DNA of 58,062 nt, taken from Treponema sp. Its GTDB lineage: Bacteria; Spirochaetota; Spirochaetia; Treponematales; Treponemataceae. The translations under genes were made by a program, and so were the position numbers. Numbering within the stretch: position 1 is the stretch's first letter; every line of letters begins with the position of its first letter. Below, piece after piece: positions 9,352-18,277 of this stretch. The DNA is taken from contig JAILIC010000077.1 of NCBI GenBank assembly GCA_024695475.1, forward strand, positions 1 to 58,062, written 5' to 3'. Under the pieces are notes generated by a model. That model was given only the letters and a program-made list of their open reading frames with translations. It had not been told where the DNA came from and did not search any database.

Positions 9352-10440
9352 ATGGAAAGCTACGGTGCATTGCTAAAAAAAACACGAGAAAGCCTTAATA
9401 TAGATGTAGAAACCGTTGAGCGTAATACTTCTATTACTCGTCGTTATATCGAAGCCTTGGAAAGTGAGGATGTGACAGTCTTTCCTGGTGAGCCTTATTT
9501 ATATGGCTTTTTGCGTAATTATGCTGAGTATCTGGGGTTAAACCCTGATACGGTAGCTGCATTATATAAAAACAAAGTAATTCAGGAATCACCGATTCCT
9601 GAAGGTTTGTACGAAAAACACCGCTCTCCGTGGATTATTCCTGCTATAGTATTTGGCTGTCTTGTTTTGGTTGGTGGTCTCTCATTTGTAGGATACAAGT
9701 TTGTCTATTGTAGAATCAGAGATCGCATTGCAGCTGAAAAACTGCAGGAAGACAAGAGCATAACTCATACCTACGAACTGACAAACGAAACATTTCAGCA
9801 ACGCCTGTATAAAGGTGACCAGATCATTGTTCCGGATGATAACTCAGGTCTTGTTATTACGATTGCAGGAACTTTGGGGTCATTGGCACTTGATATGCCT
9901 TCTGGTCGTCAGATGGTTGATTTGTCCGAAGAAGCCGAAATCGATGCTGATGGAGATGCGGTTCCTGAGTTTATTATTTATGTTTCTGATGTTTCAAGAA
10001 CTAACGAAGAGCGCGGTGCAGAAGTAAAGATATTGCTTAAGAGCGAAGTACCAGAAAAAGTCGTTGTTGATGTTTCTGATATTCCGACAAACAGTATTAG
10101 TGCTGCTTCACAAAAACAGACCGTTGTCTTTACTGATAATCGAGCCTATCCATTTACGATTAATATCACATTCAGAGGTTCCTGCGAGTTCCGTTTTGTT
10201 GTTGATCGTGCAGATGCTGTTGAAAATTATTATGCAAGTGGTGAAGTTATTTCTATGACACCTCAGAATGCTGCACGTTTGTGGATGTCTAATGGAAATG
10301 CAGTTAAGACTCAAATCATAGCTAATGGTCAGACCTATAATCTTGATATTGCAAAAGCTGGGCAGGTTGTTGTTCAGGATATCAAATGGATTAAAGATGT
10401 TGATGGCCTATACAAAGTGGTAATAGAAGATATTGACTAA
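9352..10440 (+). CDS. RodZ-like helix-turn-helix membrane protein
   Basis: This 362-residue protein begins with a cytoplasmic HTH_25 domain (SYGALLKKTRESLNI, with RRYIEALE and FLRNYAEYLGL), as in RodZ. A membrane helix follows at about residues 98-120 (WIIPAIVFGCLVLVGG), and the rest is a large extracytoplasmic region ending in a DUF4115-like section. RodZ couples MreB to the cell-wall elongation machinery. It overlaps the rimO start by eight bases. The periplasmic part is poorly conserved in the family, so the call depends mainly on the N-terminal domain and topology. Confidence 0.82.
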   Translation: MESYGALLKKTRESLNIDVETVERNTSITRRYIEALESEDVTVFPGEPYLYGFLRNYAEYLGLNPDTVAALYKNKVIQESPIPEGLYEKHRSPWIIPAIVFGCLVLVGGLSFVGYKFVYCRIRDRIAAEKLQEDKSITHTYELTNETFQQRLYKGDQIIVPDDNSGLVITIAGTLGSLALDMPSGRQMVDLSEEAEIDADGDAVPEFIIYVSDVSRTNEERGAEVKILLKSEVPEKVVVDVSDIPTNSISAASQKQTVVFTDNRAYPFTINITFRGSCEFRFVVDRADAVENYYASGEVISMTPQNAARLWMSNGNAVKTQIIANGQTYNLDIAKAGQVVVQDIKWIKDVDGLYKVVIEDID

Positions 10441-11923
10441 GTTTTTTATTGATCAGCACGGTTGTGCCAAAAATCAGGTTGACGGTGAAATTCTCATTGG
10501 TCGTTTGACGGCATTGGGGTATACTCAGACATTTGAGCCGTCTGAGGCGCAGCTTATCATTATTAATACCTGTGGATTTATTGAATCAGCTAAAAAGGAG
10601 TCTTTGGATGCATTGTATGCGGCTCGTCAGGAGTACGCTCATGCAAAGATTGTGCTTGCAGGTTGTCTTGCCCAACGTTATGCTGATGTTTTTAAGGAGC
10701 AATTACCTGAAGCCGATGCTATTTTTGGTAATGGTGATTTAGCACAGATTGATACCCTTGTTACTGACCTTTTTAATGGAGAACGCCCTGTAGTTGTACC
10801 ACCTCAAAAGGGTGTCTGTGGTGGTAATCGTAATATGCTACTGTCCTTTAATGGGGCGGCATATGTAAAAATTACTGAAGGCTGTAATAATCATTGTACA
10901 TTCTGTGCAATTCCGCTTATCAGAGGTGATTTGCGTAGTCGTCCTGCACAAGAAATCATTGATGAAGTACGCGAACTGCTGGCAAAAGGTATTTTTGAGA
11001 TTAATTTGATAGGTCAGGATTTGGCTGGCTACGGAACTGGTCTTGAGGATTCTGTTTTTGGTAGCGGTCCTCTGCCACTTGCCCATATTGATGCAAAGTC
11101 AGGAGTCTTTGTTGGAGGCGAGACACAATCTGGTCTTGCCCGTTTGCTGGAGATGATTTCTGCTTTACCTGGCAATTTTAGACTCCGCATGCTTTATATA
11201 CATCCTGATCATTTTAACCGTGATGTGCTTGAAGTTATAAAAAAAGATGCTCGTATACTGCCGTATTTTGATATTCCGTTCCAGTCTGGTGATGACACTA
11301 TTATCCGTGCGATGAATCGTGTCGGTAGTCATACTGCTTACGAACAGCTTGTTGCAGATATACGGTCAGCTTTCCCTGAAGCGGCAATTAGAACAACGTT
11401 TCTTGCAGGATTTCCAGGTGAGACTGATGAGGCTGCATTGCATACAGAGGCATTCTTACAGGCTATACAGAGTGATTGGTCGGGATGCTTCCCTTACAGT
11501 AAGGAAGAGGATACTCCGGGATATTCACTTAAAAAACAGGTACCCAAAAAGATTGCAAAATCACGAGCTGACCGCTTGGTTGCAATACAGGCAGACATTA
11601 CTCGTCAACGCCTGGCGTTGCGGGTAAATAAAGAATATGACATCCTAATCGAAGAAGTAGTGCAGGGTGACGAAGGTCTTGCTATCGGTAGAGCTTGGTT
11701 TCAAGCTCCGGAAGTAGATGGCTCTGTAGTTGTCAGATATGATCGTGATGATGTGCAAGCTAGTAAAGCTGTAGCTCCTGGTCGTGTGGTACGTGCTCGT
11801 ATCGTAGCCTCAAGTGATGTTGACTTGGATGCATTGTTTGTATCTGACTCTCCTTTAAATAAAGATCGTCCAAACTCCTCGTTACAGTTTGCTTTTGATA
11901 CTATAGACTCAGCTTCGGAGTAA
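10433..11923 (+). CDS. rimO: Ribosomal protein S12 methylthiotransferase RimO
   Basis: This radical-SAM methylthiotransferase adds a methylthio group to the conserved aspartate of ribosomal protein S12. The N-terminal UPF0004 domain has its three cysteines in DQHGCAKNQ, INTCGF and LAGCLAQ. The radical-SAM cluster motif is CNNHCTFC, followed by IPLIRGDLRSRP. A TRAM domain closes the protein. At 496 residues it is a little longer than typical because of an insert around residues 200-235 (GLEDSVFGSG...). No ATG fits; a TTG at 10433, eight bases inside the preceding gene, is the likely start and implies translational coupling. Confidence 0.93.
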   Translation: MTKFFIDQHGCAKNQVDGEILIGRLTALGYTQTFEPSEAQLIIINTCGFIESAKKESLDALYAARQEYAHAKIVLAGCLAQRYADVFKEQLPEADAIFGNGDLAQIDTLVTDLFNGERPVVVPPQKGVCGGNRNMLLSFNGAAYVKITEGCNNHCTFCAIPLIRGDLRSRPAQEIIDEVRELLAKGIFEINLIGQDLAGYGTGLEDSVFGSGPLPLAHIDAKSGVFVGGETQSGLARLLEMISALPGNFRLRMLYIHPDHFNRDVLEVIKKDARILPYFDIPFQSGDDTIIRAMNRVGSHTAYEQLVADIRSAFPEAAIRTTFLAGFPGETDEAALHTEAFLQAIQSDWSGCFPYSKEEDTPGYSLKKQVPKKIAKSRADRLVAIQADITRQRLALRVNKEYDILIEEVVQGDEGLAIGRAWFQAPEVDGSVVVRYDRDDVQASKAVAPGRVVRARIVASSDVDLDALFVSDSPLNKDRPNSSLQFAFDTIDSASE

Positions 11924-11928
11924 CCTGT

Positions 11929-14166
11929 ATGGAACCAGCTGCTTTTTCACCACTCGATCGTTATCTTTCGTTATTAAACGAGGAGCAGCTTGCGGCTGTA
12001 AAGCATGAGGGCTCACCTTTGCTTATTTTAGCTGGTGCTGGTTCTGGCAAAACACGCGTCATTACGACAAAGATAGCCTATCTTATTGCAGAAAAAAATG
12101 TAGCACCATATTCGATATTGGCGGTTACCTTTACTAAAAAGGCTGCTAAAGAAATGGCAGAACGTGCCGTTTTAATGGATAGCCGTGCTGCCCAGTCTGT
12201 TATCAGGACATTTCACTCTTTTGGTGCATGGTTTTTACGTCGTTTTGCAGAAGATGCTGGTGTTGATCCAAATTTTACTGTTTATGATGATGATGACATG
12301 GCTACCTTGGTTGGTAAAGCTGTACCTTCATTGTCACGACAGGAAGCTTCTCATGCTGCTCATAAGATATCATTGGCAAAAGATTACTGTCTTGCCCCTG
12401 ACAGTCCTGATTTGATTACTATTGAGAGCAACCCTGATTTTCCTCAGATATATGCAGAATATGAAAAACGCCTTCGCGTAACAGGTAATGTTGATTTTGG
12501 CGATTTGATCATGTTGCCAGTGTTGGTACTCCAACGTAACGAAGAAATCAGACGGCAGATGCACTATCGTTTTAAGGTCATCATGGTTGATGAGTATCAG
12601 GACTCTAACGTCGCTCAATTTAAGCTCTTGCAGGCACTTTCTGGTGTTGAAGAAAATACGGGAACCTATGTATGCGTCGTTGGTGATGATGATCAGTCTA
12701 TTTATAAATTCCGAGGTGCCGAAGTACAGAATATTCTGACTTTTCAAAATCACTTTCCTGGTACCCAGCTTATTCGATTGGAGCAAAACTATCGCTCTAC
12801 TGCCCGTATCTTGGCTGCGGCTGATAGCGTTGTCCGCAATAATGAAGACCGCTTGGGTAAGACGTTGCGTGCCGTCAGAGGTAAAGGTGGAGAGCCGGTA
12901 CTGGTATTTTTACCGACGCAGGATGATGAAACAGCTTTTTGTGCTGACTTGATCGAAAAGGCTCATGCAAAGGGCTGTCCATATAAAGACTGGGCAATCT
13001 TGTATCGTACCAATGCTCAGTCGCTTGGCTTTGAAACAGAGTTTTTACATAGAAAGATTCCTTATACCGTTGTTGGTTCTTTAAAGTTTTACGATCGAGA
13101 GGAAATCAAGGACATGCTTGCATTTGCTGCATTAACTGCTAATCCTCGTGATGAAATAGCATTCCGGCGGATTGTAAATAAACCTACAAAAGGTATTGGC
13201 GGCAAATCGCAAGATATGGTTGTATTGTATTCGCAGACAACGCCTACATTAGATGGTGCTCCTGTCGGATTGGTACAGGCTTGCCGTGAGTGTGCAAAGC
13301 AACTAAGTAAAAAAGCGGCAACGGGCGTAATGGAATTTGCAGCCATCATGGATGAGCTGACCGCATGTGTTGCCGCTGAAAAAAGTGGTGATACGTTATC
13401 TTCATTTATTGAAAAAATTGCCAATCGTACCGGGTTGCTTGAATATCATAGTGCTCAAGATGAAGTATCTGGTACCCAGCGTGCAGGTAACATTCAGGAA
13501 TTGATAAATAGCGCGGTACTGTATCCCTGTACTCGCCAAGGCTTGCTTGATTTTTTGGATTCCATCGAGCTTGACCGCACAATAGAAAATCCAGATCAGG
13601 AAGATACTGATTCTGTAACATTGATTACCTTGCATAATACCAAAGGTTTGGAGTTTCCTCGTGTTGTTATTACCGGTCTTGAAGAAGGTATCTTCCCTCG
13701 TCAGGACAAAAGTAGTGAAGAACTCGAAGAAGAACGCCGCCTCTTTTATGTTGGTATAACACGTGCTCAAGACGAGCTCTATATAACTGCCTGCACTGTC
13801 CGTCGCCTCTATGGCAGAACTGAATATATGCAGCCGAGCCGCTTTTTGGCGGAAGCCGGCAAGGGCATCTTTAAAGTATTGGGTAATGTGCCTTCTGCCT
13901 ATGGCTATGCGGTAGGGGATTCTGGCTCAAGCTTAGGTGCTGGTGGTTTTGGCACGGGTAGTATAGGCGCACAGACTGATCCGCTTGCCAAAAAGTATAA
14001 AAAGGGAACTCGTATCTATCATGATGATTATGGCTATGGGTATGTAGTTGCTACGGGTAGTCGTAGCGGCGAGTTTGTTATCACCGTCCAGTTTGAAAAT
14101 GGCAGTGCGAAACAGTTTTTACCCAAGTATCAGGGACATAGCCTGATGATTGAAGATGAGATGTAG
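11929..14166 (+). CDS. pcrA: UvrD/PcrA-family ATP-dependent DNA helicase
   Basis: This 745-residue superfamily 1A 3'-5' helicase acts in DNA repair and replication restart. Helicase motifs appear in order: the Q-motif region LNEEQLAAV, Walker A GAGSGKTR, the TFTKKAAKEM motif Ia, DEYQD (motif II), DDDQSIYKFRGA (motif III), QNYRST (motif IV), TLHNTKGLEF (motif V) and GITRA (motif VI). A C-terminal GYGYV segment resembles the Tudor-like tail of PcrA that contacts RNA polymerase. It starts five bases after rimO ends and converges with nrdG. UvrD, PcrA and Rep are hard to separate by eye; the C-terminal module favours PcrA/UvrD. Confidence 0.9.
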   Translation: MEPAAFSPLDRYLSLLNEEQLAAVKHEGSPLLILAGAGSGKTRVITTKIAYLIAEKNVAPYSILAVTFTKKAAKEMAERAVLMDSRAAQSVIRTFHSFGAWFLRRFAEDAGVDPNFTVYDDDDMATLVGKAVPSLSRQEASHAAHKISLAKDYCLAPDSPDLITIESNPDFPQIYAEYEKRLRVTGNVDFGDLIMLPVLVLQRNEEIRRQMHYRFKVIMVDEYQDSNVAQFKLLQALSGVEENTGTYVCVVGDDDQSIYKFRGAEVQNILTFQNHFPGTQLIRLEQNYRSTARILAAADSVVRNNEDRLGKTLRAVRGKGGEPVLVFLPTQDDETAFCADLIEKAHAKGCPYKDWAILYRTNAQSLGFETEFLHRKIPYTVVGSLKFYDREEIKDMLAFAALTANPRDEIAFRRIVNKPTKGIGGKSQDMVVLYSQTTPTLDGAPVGLVQACRECAKQLSKKAATGVMEFAAIMDELTACVAAEKSGDTLSSFIEKIANRTGLLEYHSAQDEVSGTQRAGNIQELINSAVLYPCTRQGLLDFLDSIELDRTIENPDQEDTDSVTLITLHNTKGLEFPRVVITGLEEGIFPRQDKSSEELEEERRLFYVGITRAQDELYITACTVRRLYGRTEYMQPSRFLAEAGKGIFKVLGNVPSAYGYAVGDSGSSLGAGGFGTGSIGAQTDPLAKKYKKGTRIYHDDYGYGYVVATGSRSGEFVITVQFENGSAKQFLPKYQGHSLMIEDEM

Positions 14167-14224
14167 GCCTTTCCGGAGCTTAATTTCATTTTTAGAGTAA
14201 GTGTTGCCCTTATAGTGTTCCGTT

Positions 14225-14740
14225 TTATAGCTTTTCTACTTGCTCAAATGTAGTACCGTTGTTTTTTAACAGGCGTTGATTTTCAGAACCTCTAAATTGC
14301 AACATGATATTCTTTTTTTCGAGAATAAATGGTCCGTCTACCAGTACATCGATAAGTGACAGCATACCTTCGGTAACATCGGTATGTTTGCGTCCGTCTG
14401 CTGGCAATAAATCCTTATCATATATATATCCGGTATAACACCAGATAGTCTTTTGTGGGTACAGCTTTTTTACTTTTTGCAAGAATGGGTACAATACTTG
14501 TTGATTTTCTTCTTCAAAGGGTTCTCCGCCGAGGACAGTAAGCCCTGTGATATATTCTGGTTCTAAAAGTGAGAGAATATGTTGTTCTGTTTCTTGGGTA
14601 AAGGGGGTGCCGTAGTTAAAGTCCCAAGTCATTGCGTTAAAACAGCCTTTGCAATGATTGCGGCACCCCGAAACAAAGAGTGATACCCGTACACCGATAC
14701 CATTAGCGATATCGGTGTCTTTTATTGTTCCATAATTCAT
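14225..14740 (-). CDS. nrdG: Anaerobic ribonucleotide reductase activating protein NrdG
   Basis: This 171-residue radical-SAM activase uses S-adenosylmethionine and a [4Fe-4S] cluster to create the glycyl radical on NrdD. The cluster motif CRNHCKGC is near residue 26, followed by FNAMTWDF, and the family's LTVLGGEPF segment is present. It lies 18 bases downstream of nrdD on the same strand, forming an nrdDG operon and indicating deoxynucleotide synthesis without oxygen. Confidence 0.95.
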   Translation of the reverse strand: MNYGTIKDTDIANGIGVRVSLFVSGCRNHCKGCFNAMTWDFNYGTPFTQETEQHILSLLEPEYITGLTVLGGEPFEEENQQVLYPFLQKVKKLYPQKTIWCYTGYIYDKDLLPADGRKHTDVTEGMLSLIDVLVDGPFILEKKNIMLQFRGSENQRLLKNNGTTFEQVEKL

Positions 14741-14758
14741 GGGATTATGTGCCTGTTG

Positions 14759-16921
14759 TTAGAGGTGTAGTACACGCTCTTTGATTTCTTGTGTACGGCC
14801 TTGATTCCAGTACTGGGTACCAATATATCCACAAGTACGTCGAGCAACATTCATGGTGTTTTGGTCAGTATTGCCACAATTTGGACATTGCCAGATTAAC
14901 TTACCGTCTTCATCGCTGGTAATCTGGATCTCACCAGTGTAACCACAAACCTGACAGCAGTCACTCTTTGTGTTGAGCTCTGCGTACATAATGTTTTTGT
15001 ATATGTGGCGGAGCAAAACCATGACTGCCGGTAAGTTATTTTCCATGTTTGGTACTTCAACGTAACTGACAGCCCCTCCTGGAGAAAGTTCCTGGAATTT
15101 TGACTCAAACAGGAGCTTGCTGAATGCATCGATTTCTTGTGTAACGTGTACATGGTAGCTGTTGGTGATGTAATTTTTATCAGTTACCCCAGGTATGACA
15201 CCAAAACGCTTTTTGAGGCATTTTGCAAACTTATAGGTCGTGCTTTCAAGTGGTGTGCCGTATACACTGAATGCAATTGAAGTTTCGGCTTTCCAAGTAG
15301 CACAGGCATCATTGAGTTTTTGCATGACGGCAAGTGCAAATGGAGTAGCTTCTGGATCTGTGTGTGGTTTGCCTGTCATGTATCGTGTACATTCACACAG
15401 ACCTGCGTACCCAAGCGAAATAGTTGAGTATCCGTTATAGAGTAATTTATCGATTGTTTCGCCTTTTTTAAGACGTGCCAGTGCGCCATTTTGCCAGAGG
15501 ATTGGAGCTACATCGCTTGGAGTGCCCTTAAGCCGATTGTGGCGGAGCATTAATGCACGGTGGCAGAGCTCCAGACGTTCATCCATTAATTTCCAGAAGG
15601 TGTCCATGTCTCCGCCAGAAGAACAGGCGACATCAACAAGGTTGAGTGTAACGACACCCTGATTAAAGCGGCCATAGAACTTTGGTTTTCCGTTTTCGTC
15701 ATGATAGACGGTGAGGAATGAGCGACAACCCATGCATGGGTAGCAGTTGCCATCTTTGAGTTCCAGCATTTTCTTTTCAGAGATGTAGTCAGGAACCATG
15801 CGGCGTGCAGTACATTTTGCTGCAAGCTCAGTAAGATAATAGTATGGAGAACCTTCTTCAATATTATCTGGCTCAAGGACATAAATCAATTTAGGAAAGG
15901 CTGGTGTCACCCAATAGCCTTTTTCATTACGTACACCCTGATAGCGCTGCTTGAGTACTTCTTCGATGATAAGGGCAAGGTCATGTTTTTCTTGCTCTGA
16001 CTTAGCCTCGTTAAGGTACATAAATACGGTAACAAATGGTGATTGACCGTTTGTGGTCATCAAAGTAACAACCTGATACTGGATGGTCTGTACACCACGT
16101 GTTATTTCTTCACGGAGACGGCGCTCTACCATATACTTGCGCTGCTCTTCGGTTAAATCGAGGTTGCAGTTTTTTGCAGTCTCGATGACGTCCCTTTCTA
16201 TCTTTTTACGACTGATATCAACAAATGGAGCAAGATGTGTTAAGGAAATGCTCTGGCCACCGTACTGACAGCTTGCAACCTGTGCAATAATTTGTGTTGC
16301 AATGTTACAGGCTGTAGAAAATGAATGAGGTTTGTCGATACGGGTGCCGCTGATAACGGTACCGTTTTGGAGCATGTCTTCCAAATTAACCAGGTCGCAG
16401 TTGTGCATGTGCTGTGCAAAATAGTCGGCATCATGAAAATGGATGATACCGTCTTCATGAGCTTTTGCAATATCTTCGTCCATGAGAAAGCGGCGTGTAA
16501 TATCTTTACTGACTTCGCCAGCCATGTAATCGCGCTGAACACTCAAGACGGTAGAGTTTTTATTTGAGTTTTCCTGCTTTACTTCTTCATTGGCACACTC
16601 AAGCAAACTTAAAATCTGCTGGTCGGTTGTGTTTGCCTTACGCATCAAGGCATGCTGATAGCGATAGGTAATGTATTTTTTTGCTACCTCATAGGCTCCA
16701 GCCTTCATGATGCCACGCTCGACCAAGTCCTGAATGTCTTCAACATTAAGTGCGGTTGAGGCATTTTTGCAGTGGTCTGTGATGGATGAGGAAATTTCTT
16801 GTATTTGATCTTCTGTCAAGGAATCTGCTGCTGAAACTTCATGATTTGCTTTTTCGATAGCAACGGTAATCTTATTTTCATTAAATTGTACTTCTTCGCC
16901 GCTGCGTTTGATAATTTTCAT
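14759..16921 (-). CDS. nrdD: Anaerobic ribonucleoside-triphosphate reductase NrdD
   Basis: This 720-residue class III ribonucleotide reductase reduces ribonucleoside triphosphates to deoxy forms. An N-terminal ATP-cone (MKIIKRSGEEVQFNENKI) provides allosteric control. The catalytic barrel has the usual cysteines. The C-terminal zinc site is CCQVCGY and CPNCGN, and the glycyl-radical residue is Gly698 in RRTCGYIG. GGTGGGAAAAT precedes the ATG. Two NrdR-like boxes lie 54-112 bases upstream and overlap a plausible promoter, so repression by NrdR (not in the window) is expected. Confidence 0.96.
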   Translation of the reverse strand: MKIIKRSGEEVQFNENKITVAIEKANHEVSAADSLTEDQIQEISSSITDHCKNASTALNVEDIQDLVERGIMKAGAYEVAKKYITYRYQHALMRKANTTDQQILSLLECANEEVKQENSNKNSTVLSVQRDYMAGEVSKDITRRFLMDEDIAKAHEDGIIHFHDADYFAQHMHNCDLVNLEDMLQNGTVISGTRIDKPHSFSTACNIATQIIAQVASCQYGGQSISLTHLAPFVDISRKKIERDVIETAKNCNLDLTEEQRKYMVERRLREEITRGVQTIQYQVVTLMTTNGQSPFVTVFMYLNEAKSEQEKHDLALIIEEVLKQRYQGVRNEKGYWVTPAFPKLIYVLEPDNIEEGSPYYYLTELAAKCTARRMVPDYISEKKMLELKDGNCYPCMGCRSFLTVYHDENGKPKFYGRFNQGVVTLNLVDVACSSGGDMDTFWKLMDERLELCHRALMLRHNRLKGTPSDVAPILWQNGALARLKKGETIDKLLYNGYSTISLGYAGLCECTRYMTGKPHTDPEATPFALAVMQKLNDACATWKAETSIAFSVYGTPLESTTYKFAKCLKKRFGVIPGVTDKNYITNSYHVHVTQEIDAFSKLLFESKFQELSPGGAVSYVEVPNMENNLPAVMVLLRHIYKNIMYAELNTKSDCCQVCGYTGEIQITSDEDGKLIWQCPNCGNTDQNTMNVARRTCGYIGTQYWNQGRTQEIKERVLHL

Positions 16922-16969
16922 ATTTTCCCACCAAATTAAATTAACTTTATGATAATTTGTGCTTCATGT

Positions 16970-16998
16970 ACATTATCGTACATCTAGTGTTGAGTCAA
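16970..16998 (-). promoter_or_regulatory. Candidate sigma-70 promoter of nrdD
   Basis: On the minus strand TTGACT (complement of 16993-16998) is followed by 17 bases and TAATGT (16970-16975), with an alternative -10 GATAAT at 15 bases spacing. It sits about 50 bases before the nrdD ATG. The proximal NrdR-like box lies inside the spacer. Confidence 0.5.
16975..16990 (-). promoter_or_regulatory. NrdR-like box, promoter-proximal
   Basis: The minus-strand 16-mer ACACTAGATGTACGAT matches the first half of the NrdR consensus (acaCwAtATaTwGtgt) well and the second half poorly. It overlaps the -35/-10 spacer of the nrdD promoter. Its start is 43 bp from the second box, about four helical turns, which suits paired NrdR binding. 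Confidence 0.55.
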
Positions 16999-17017
16999 GA
17001 GGAAAAAATCAAAAAAT

Positions 17018-17033
17018 ACGCTATATATGGTGT
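17018..17033 (-). promoter_or_regulatory. NrdR-like box, distal
   Basis: The minus-strand 16-mer ACACCATATATAGCGT fits the NrdR consensus at nearly every position, including the central CxATATATxG core. With the proximal box it forms the expected tandem arrangement upstream of nrdD. The rest of the 320-bp gap between nrdD and the next gene holds only the divergent promoter at 17136-17164. Confidence 0.7.
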
Positions 17034-17135
17034 ACTATAAGTGGATAAGCATGTGGAAAAATGCAGGTAATTGTCGATAAGTTAAACAGTTACAATATAT
17101 ACTCCCGTCTTACGCTCATTTTGCCGTAAAATACT

Positions 17136-17164
17136 TTGACATAGTTTTATTTCTATTTTAGAAT
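17136..17164 (+). promoter_or_regulatory. Sigma-70 promoter of the phase-variable lipoprotein gene
   Basis: A perfect -35 TTGACA (17136-17141), a 17-base spacer and a -10 TAGAAT (17159-17164) stand about 70 bases before the ATG at 17242. This leaves a long 5' leader. The strength of the match suggests a highly expressed gene when its frame is intact. Confidence 0.65.
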
Positions 17165-17241
17165 AATTACAGGTTGTAATACGTAGCCTGCTTTTAGTGA
17201 ACTTGTAACGACGCTCTTTTATATAAAAAGTCTGGGGAAAT

Positions 17242-18060
17242 ATGAAAAATGCGGTTAAACTCTGTTCTGTTCTGTTCTGTTCTGTTCTGTTGCTAACATC
17301 ATGCTCTGATTTTATGAGCCGTGATGAAGAAGGCTCAGCCCTCACCTTACGTTTTAATGGCGCTGCCTTTAGTGGTGGCCCCCGTAATGTCACTCCTGAT
17401 ACAAGTGATGAAGAGTCTTTCTGGATAACAGTAGCAATTTCTGGTGATTATACAGGCAGTAAAACAGTAAAAGTCGATAGTAGTCCAACTACCTATCAAA
17501 TGGTATTTGATGATATTCCGGTTGGATCAACCATAACTATTGATGCAAATGCCTATAGTCTGGGAAATCCTGTCAGTGGCTGTCATAAGTATACGGGCAG
17601 CAAATCCAATGTTGCTATTGGTCCGGGGCAGACTGATGTAGATATTGCAATGACAAATGTTGATCTGAAAACAAACCTAAACCTCAGTACTGATATATCT
17701 ACCTATTATGCCCACATTAGTGGTGACGAAAGTGGAAAAAATTACTCGGTTTTCTTACTTGCAAATCATAAATACGTAATAGTTGAGAATGATAATAACA
17801 AGTGTGTTTCCGAAGGTTTGTATGAAGGGGATATGACTTCCAATGGTACGCTTTACCTTAAGGAATATGTATACATACAGTGCACACGTAATGCTGATGG
17901 TAGTGCAGATTGGGGATCGTATGTATATACATTTGTCGATGCACCTCAGCCGGTAGCAGTGACGTATGAAATCTCTGGTAGTACTGATTCTGGTAGTATT
18001 GTTATCGATACTTTTGACTTTACCAGTGCCAATGATGTAACGTATTTCATTTCACATTGA
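17242..18060 (+). CDS. Putative surface lipoprotein with predicted phase-variable signal peptide
   Basis: This 272-residue lipoprotein starts MKNAVKLCSVLF and reaches a lipobox LLTSC at about residue 21. The remainder is Ser/Thr/Asp-rich with beta-strand character and no domain I recognise. Six perfect TCTGT units (17261-17290) encode the hydrophobic core of the signal peptide. In this sequence the frame is ON. Both alternative frames hit a stop just after the repeat (TAA at 17294-17296, TGA at 17307-17309), so gain or loss of one or two units would switch the gene OFF. GGGGA precedes the ATG. The expected location is the outer membrane or periplasmic face. The function is unknown. Confidence 0.7.
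   Translation: MKNAVKLCSVLFCSVLLLTSCSDFMSRDEEGSALTLRFNGAAFSGGPRNVTPDTSDEESFWITVAISGDYTGSKTVKVDSSPTTYQMVFDDIPVGSTITIDANAYSLGNPVSGCHKYTGSKSNVAIGPGQTDVDIAMTNVDLKTNLNLSTDISTYYAHISGDESGKNYSVFLLANHKYVIVENDNNKCVSEGLYEGDMTSNGTLYLKEYVYIQCTRNADGSADWGSYVYTFVDAPQPVAVTYEISGSTDSGSIVIDTFDFTSANDVTYFISH
17261..17290 (+). repeat. Pentanucleotide microsatellite (TCTGT)6
   Basis: Six uninterrupted TCTGT units lie inside the signal-peptide coding region of the lipoprotein gene. Because the unit is not a multiple of three, slippage changes the reading frame. The encoded cycle of Cys, Ser, Val, Leu and Phe stays hydrophobic whatever the unit number, so three-unit changes preserve both frame and signal function. 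Confidence 0.95.
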
Positions 18061-18202
18061 TGATACTATCGTCGTGTAAGATCATTTTTTTGTTTTTTTA
18101 GCCTTTTTTTATATCCGCGGGGATTAATTTGTAAGGGCAATTATACTCCCCATGAAATGGGTTTAACCTTTCCGGGAAAAATGATAGTGTAAAAGATGCT
18201 AA

Positions 18203-18268
18203 GCATATACATTGCATCAATTACAAGGACAAGATGCTATTCTTGTTGATTATCAGGATTATCACTAG
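18203..18268 (+). pseudogene. Relic of a HigB/RelE-type toxin gene (C-terminal end only)
   Basis: After an in-frame TAA (18200-18202) the frame reads AYTLHQLQGQDAILVDYQDYH and stops at 18268, ten bases before higA. The LHxLxG motif and the terminal DYxDYH match the last third of HigB toxins, but the segment normally between them (with the GxWRIxF strand) is missing and the N-terminal part is absent. The 150 bases further upstream show no toxin-like frame. The antitoxin gene therefore survives without a functional toxin. Confidence 0.55.
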
Positions 18269-18277
18269 GAGGATAGT

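Noticed and set aside
17082..17393. Minus-strand frame with NRTEQ repeats
   Set aside because: It is the mirror image of the TCTGT microsatellite and the lipoprotein gene; it has no ribosome-binding site or recognisable domain.
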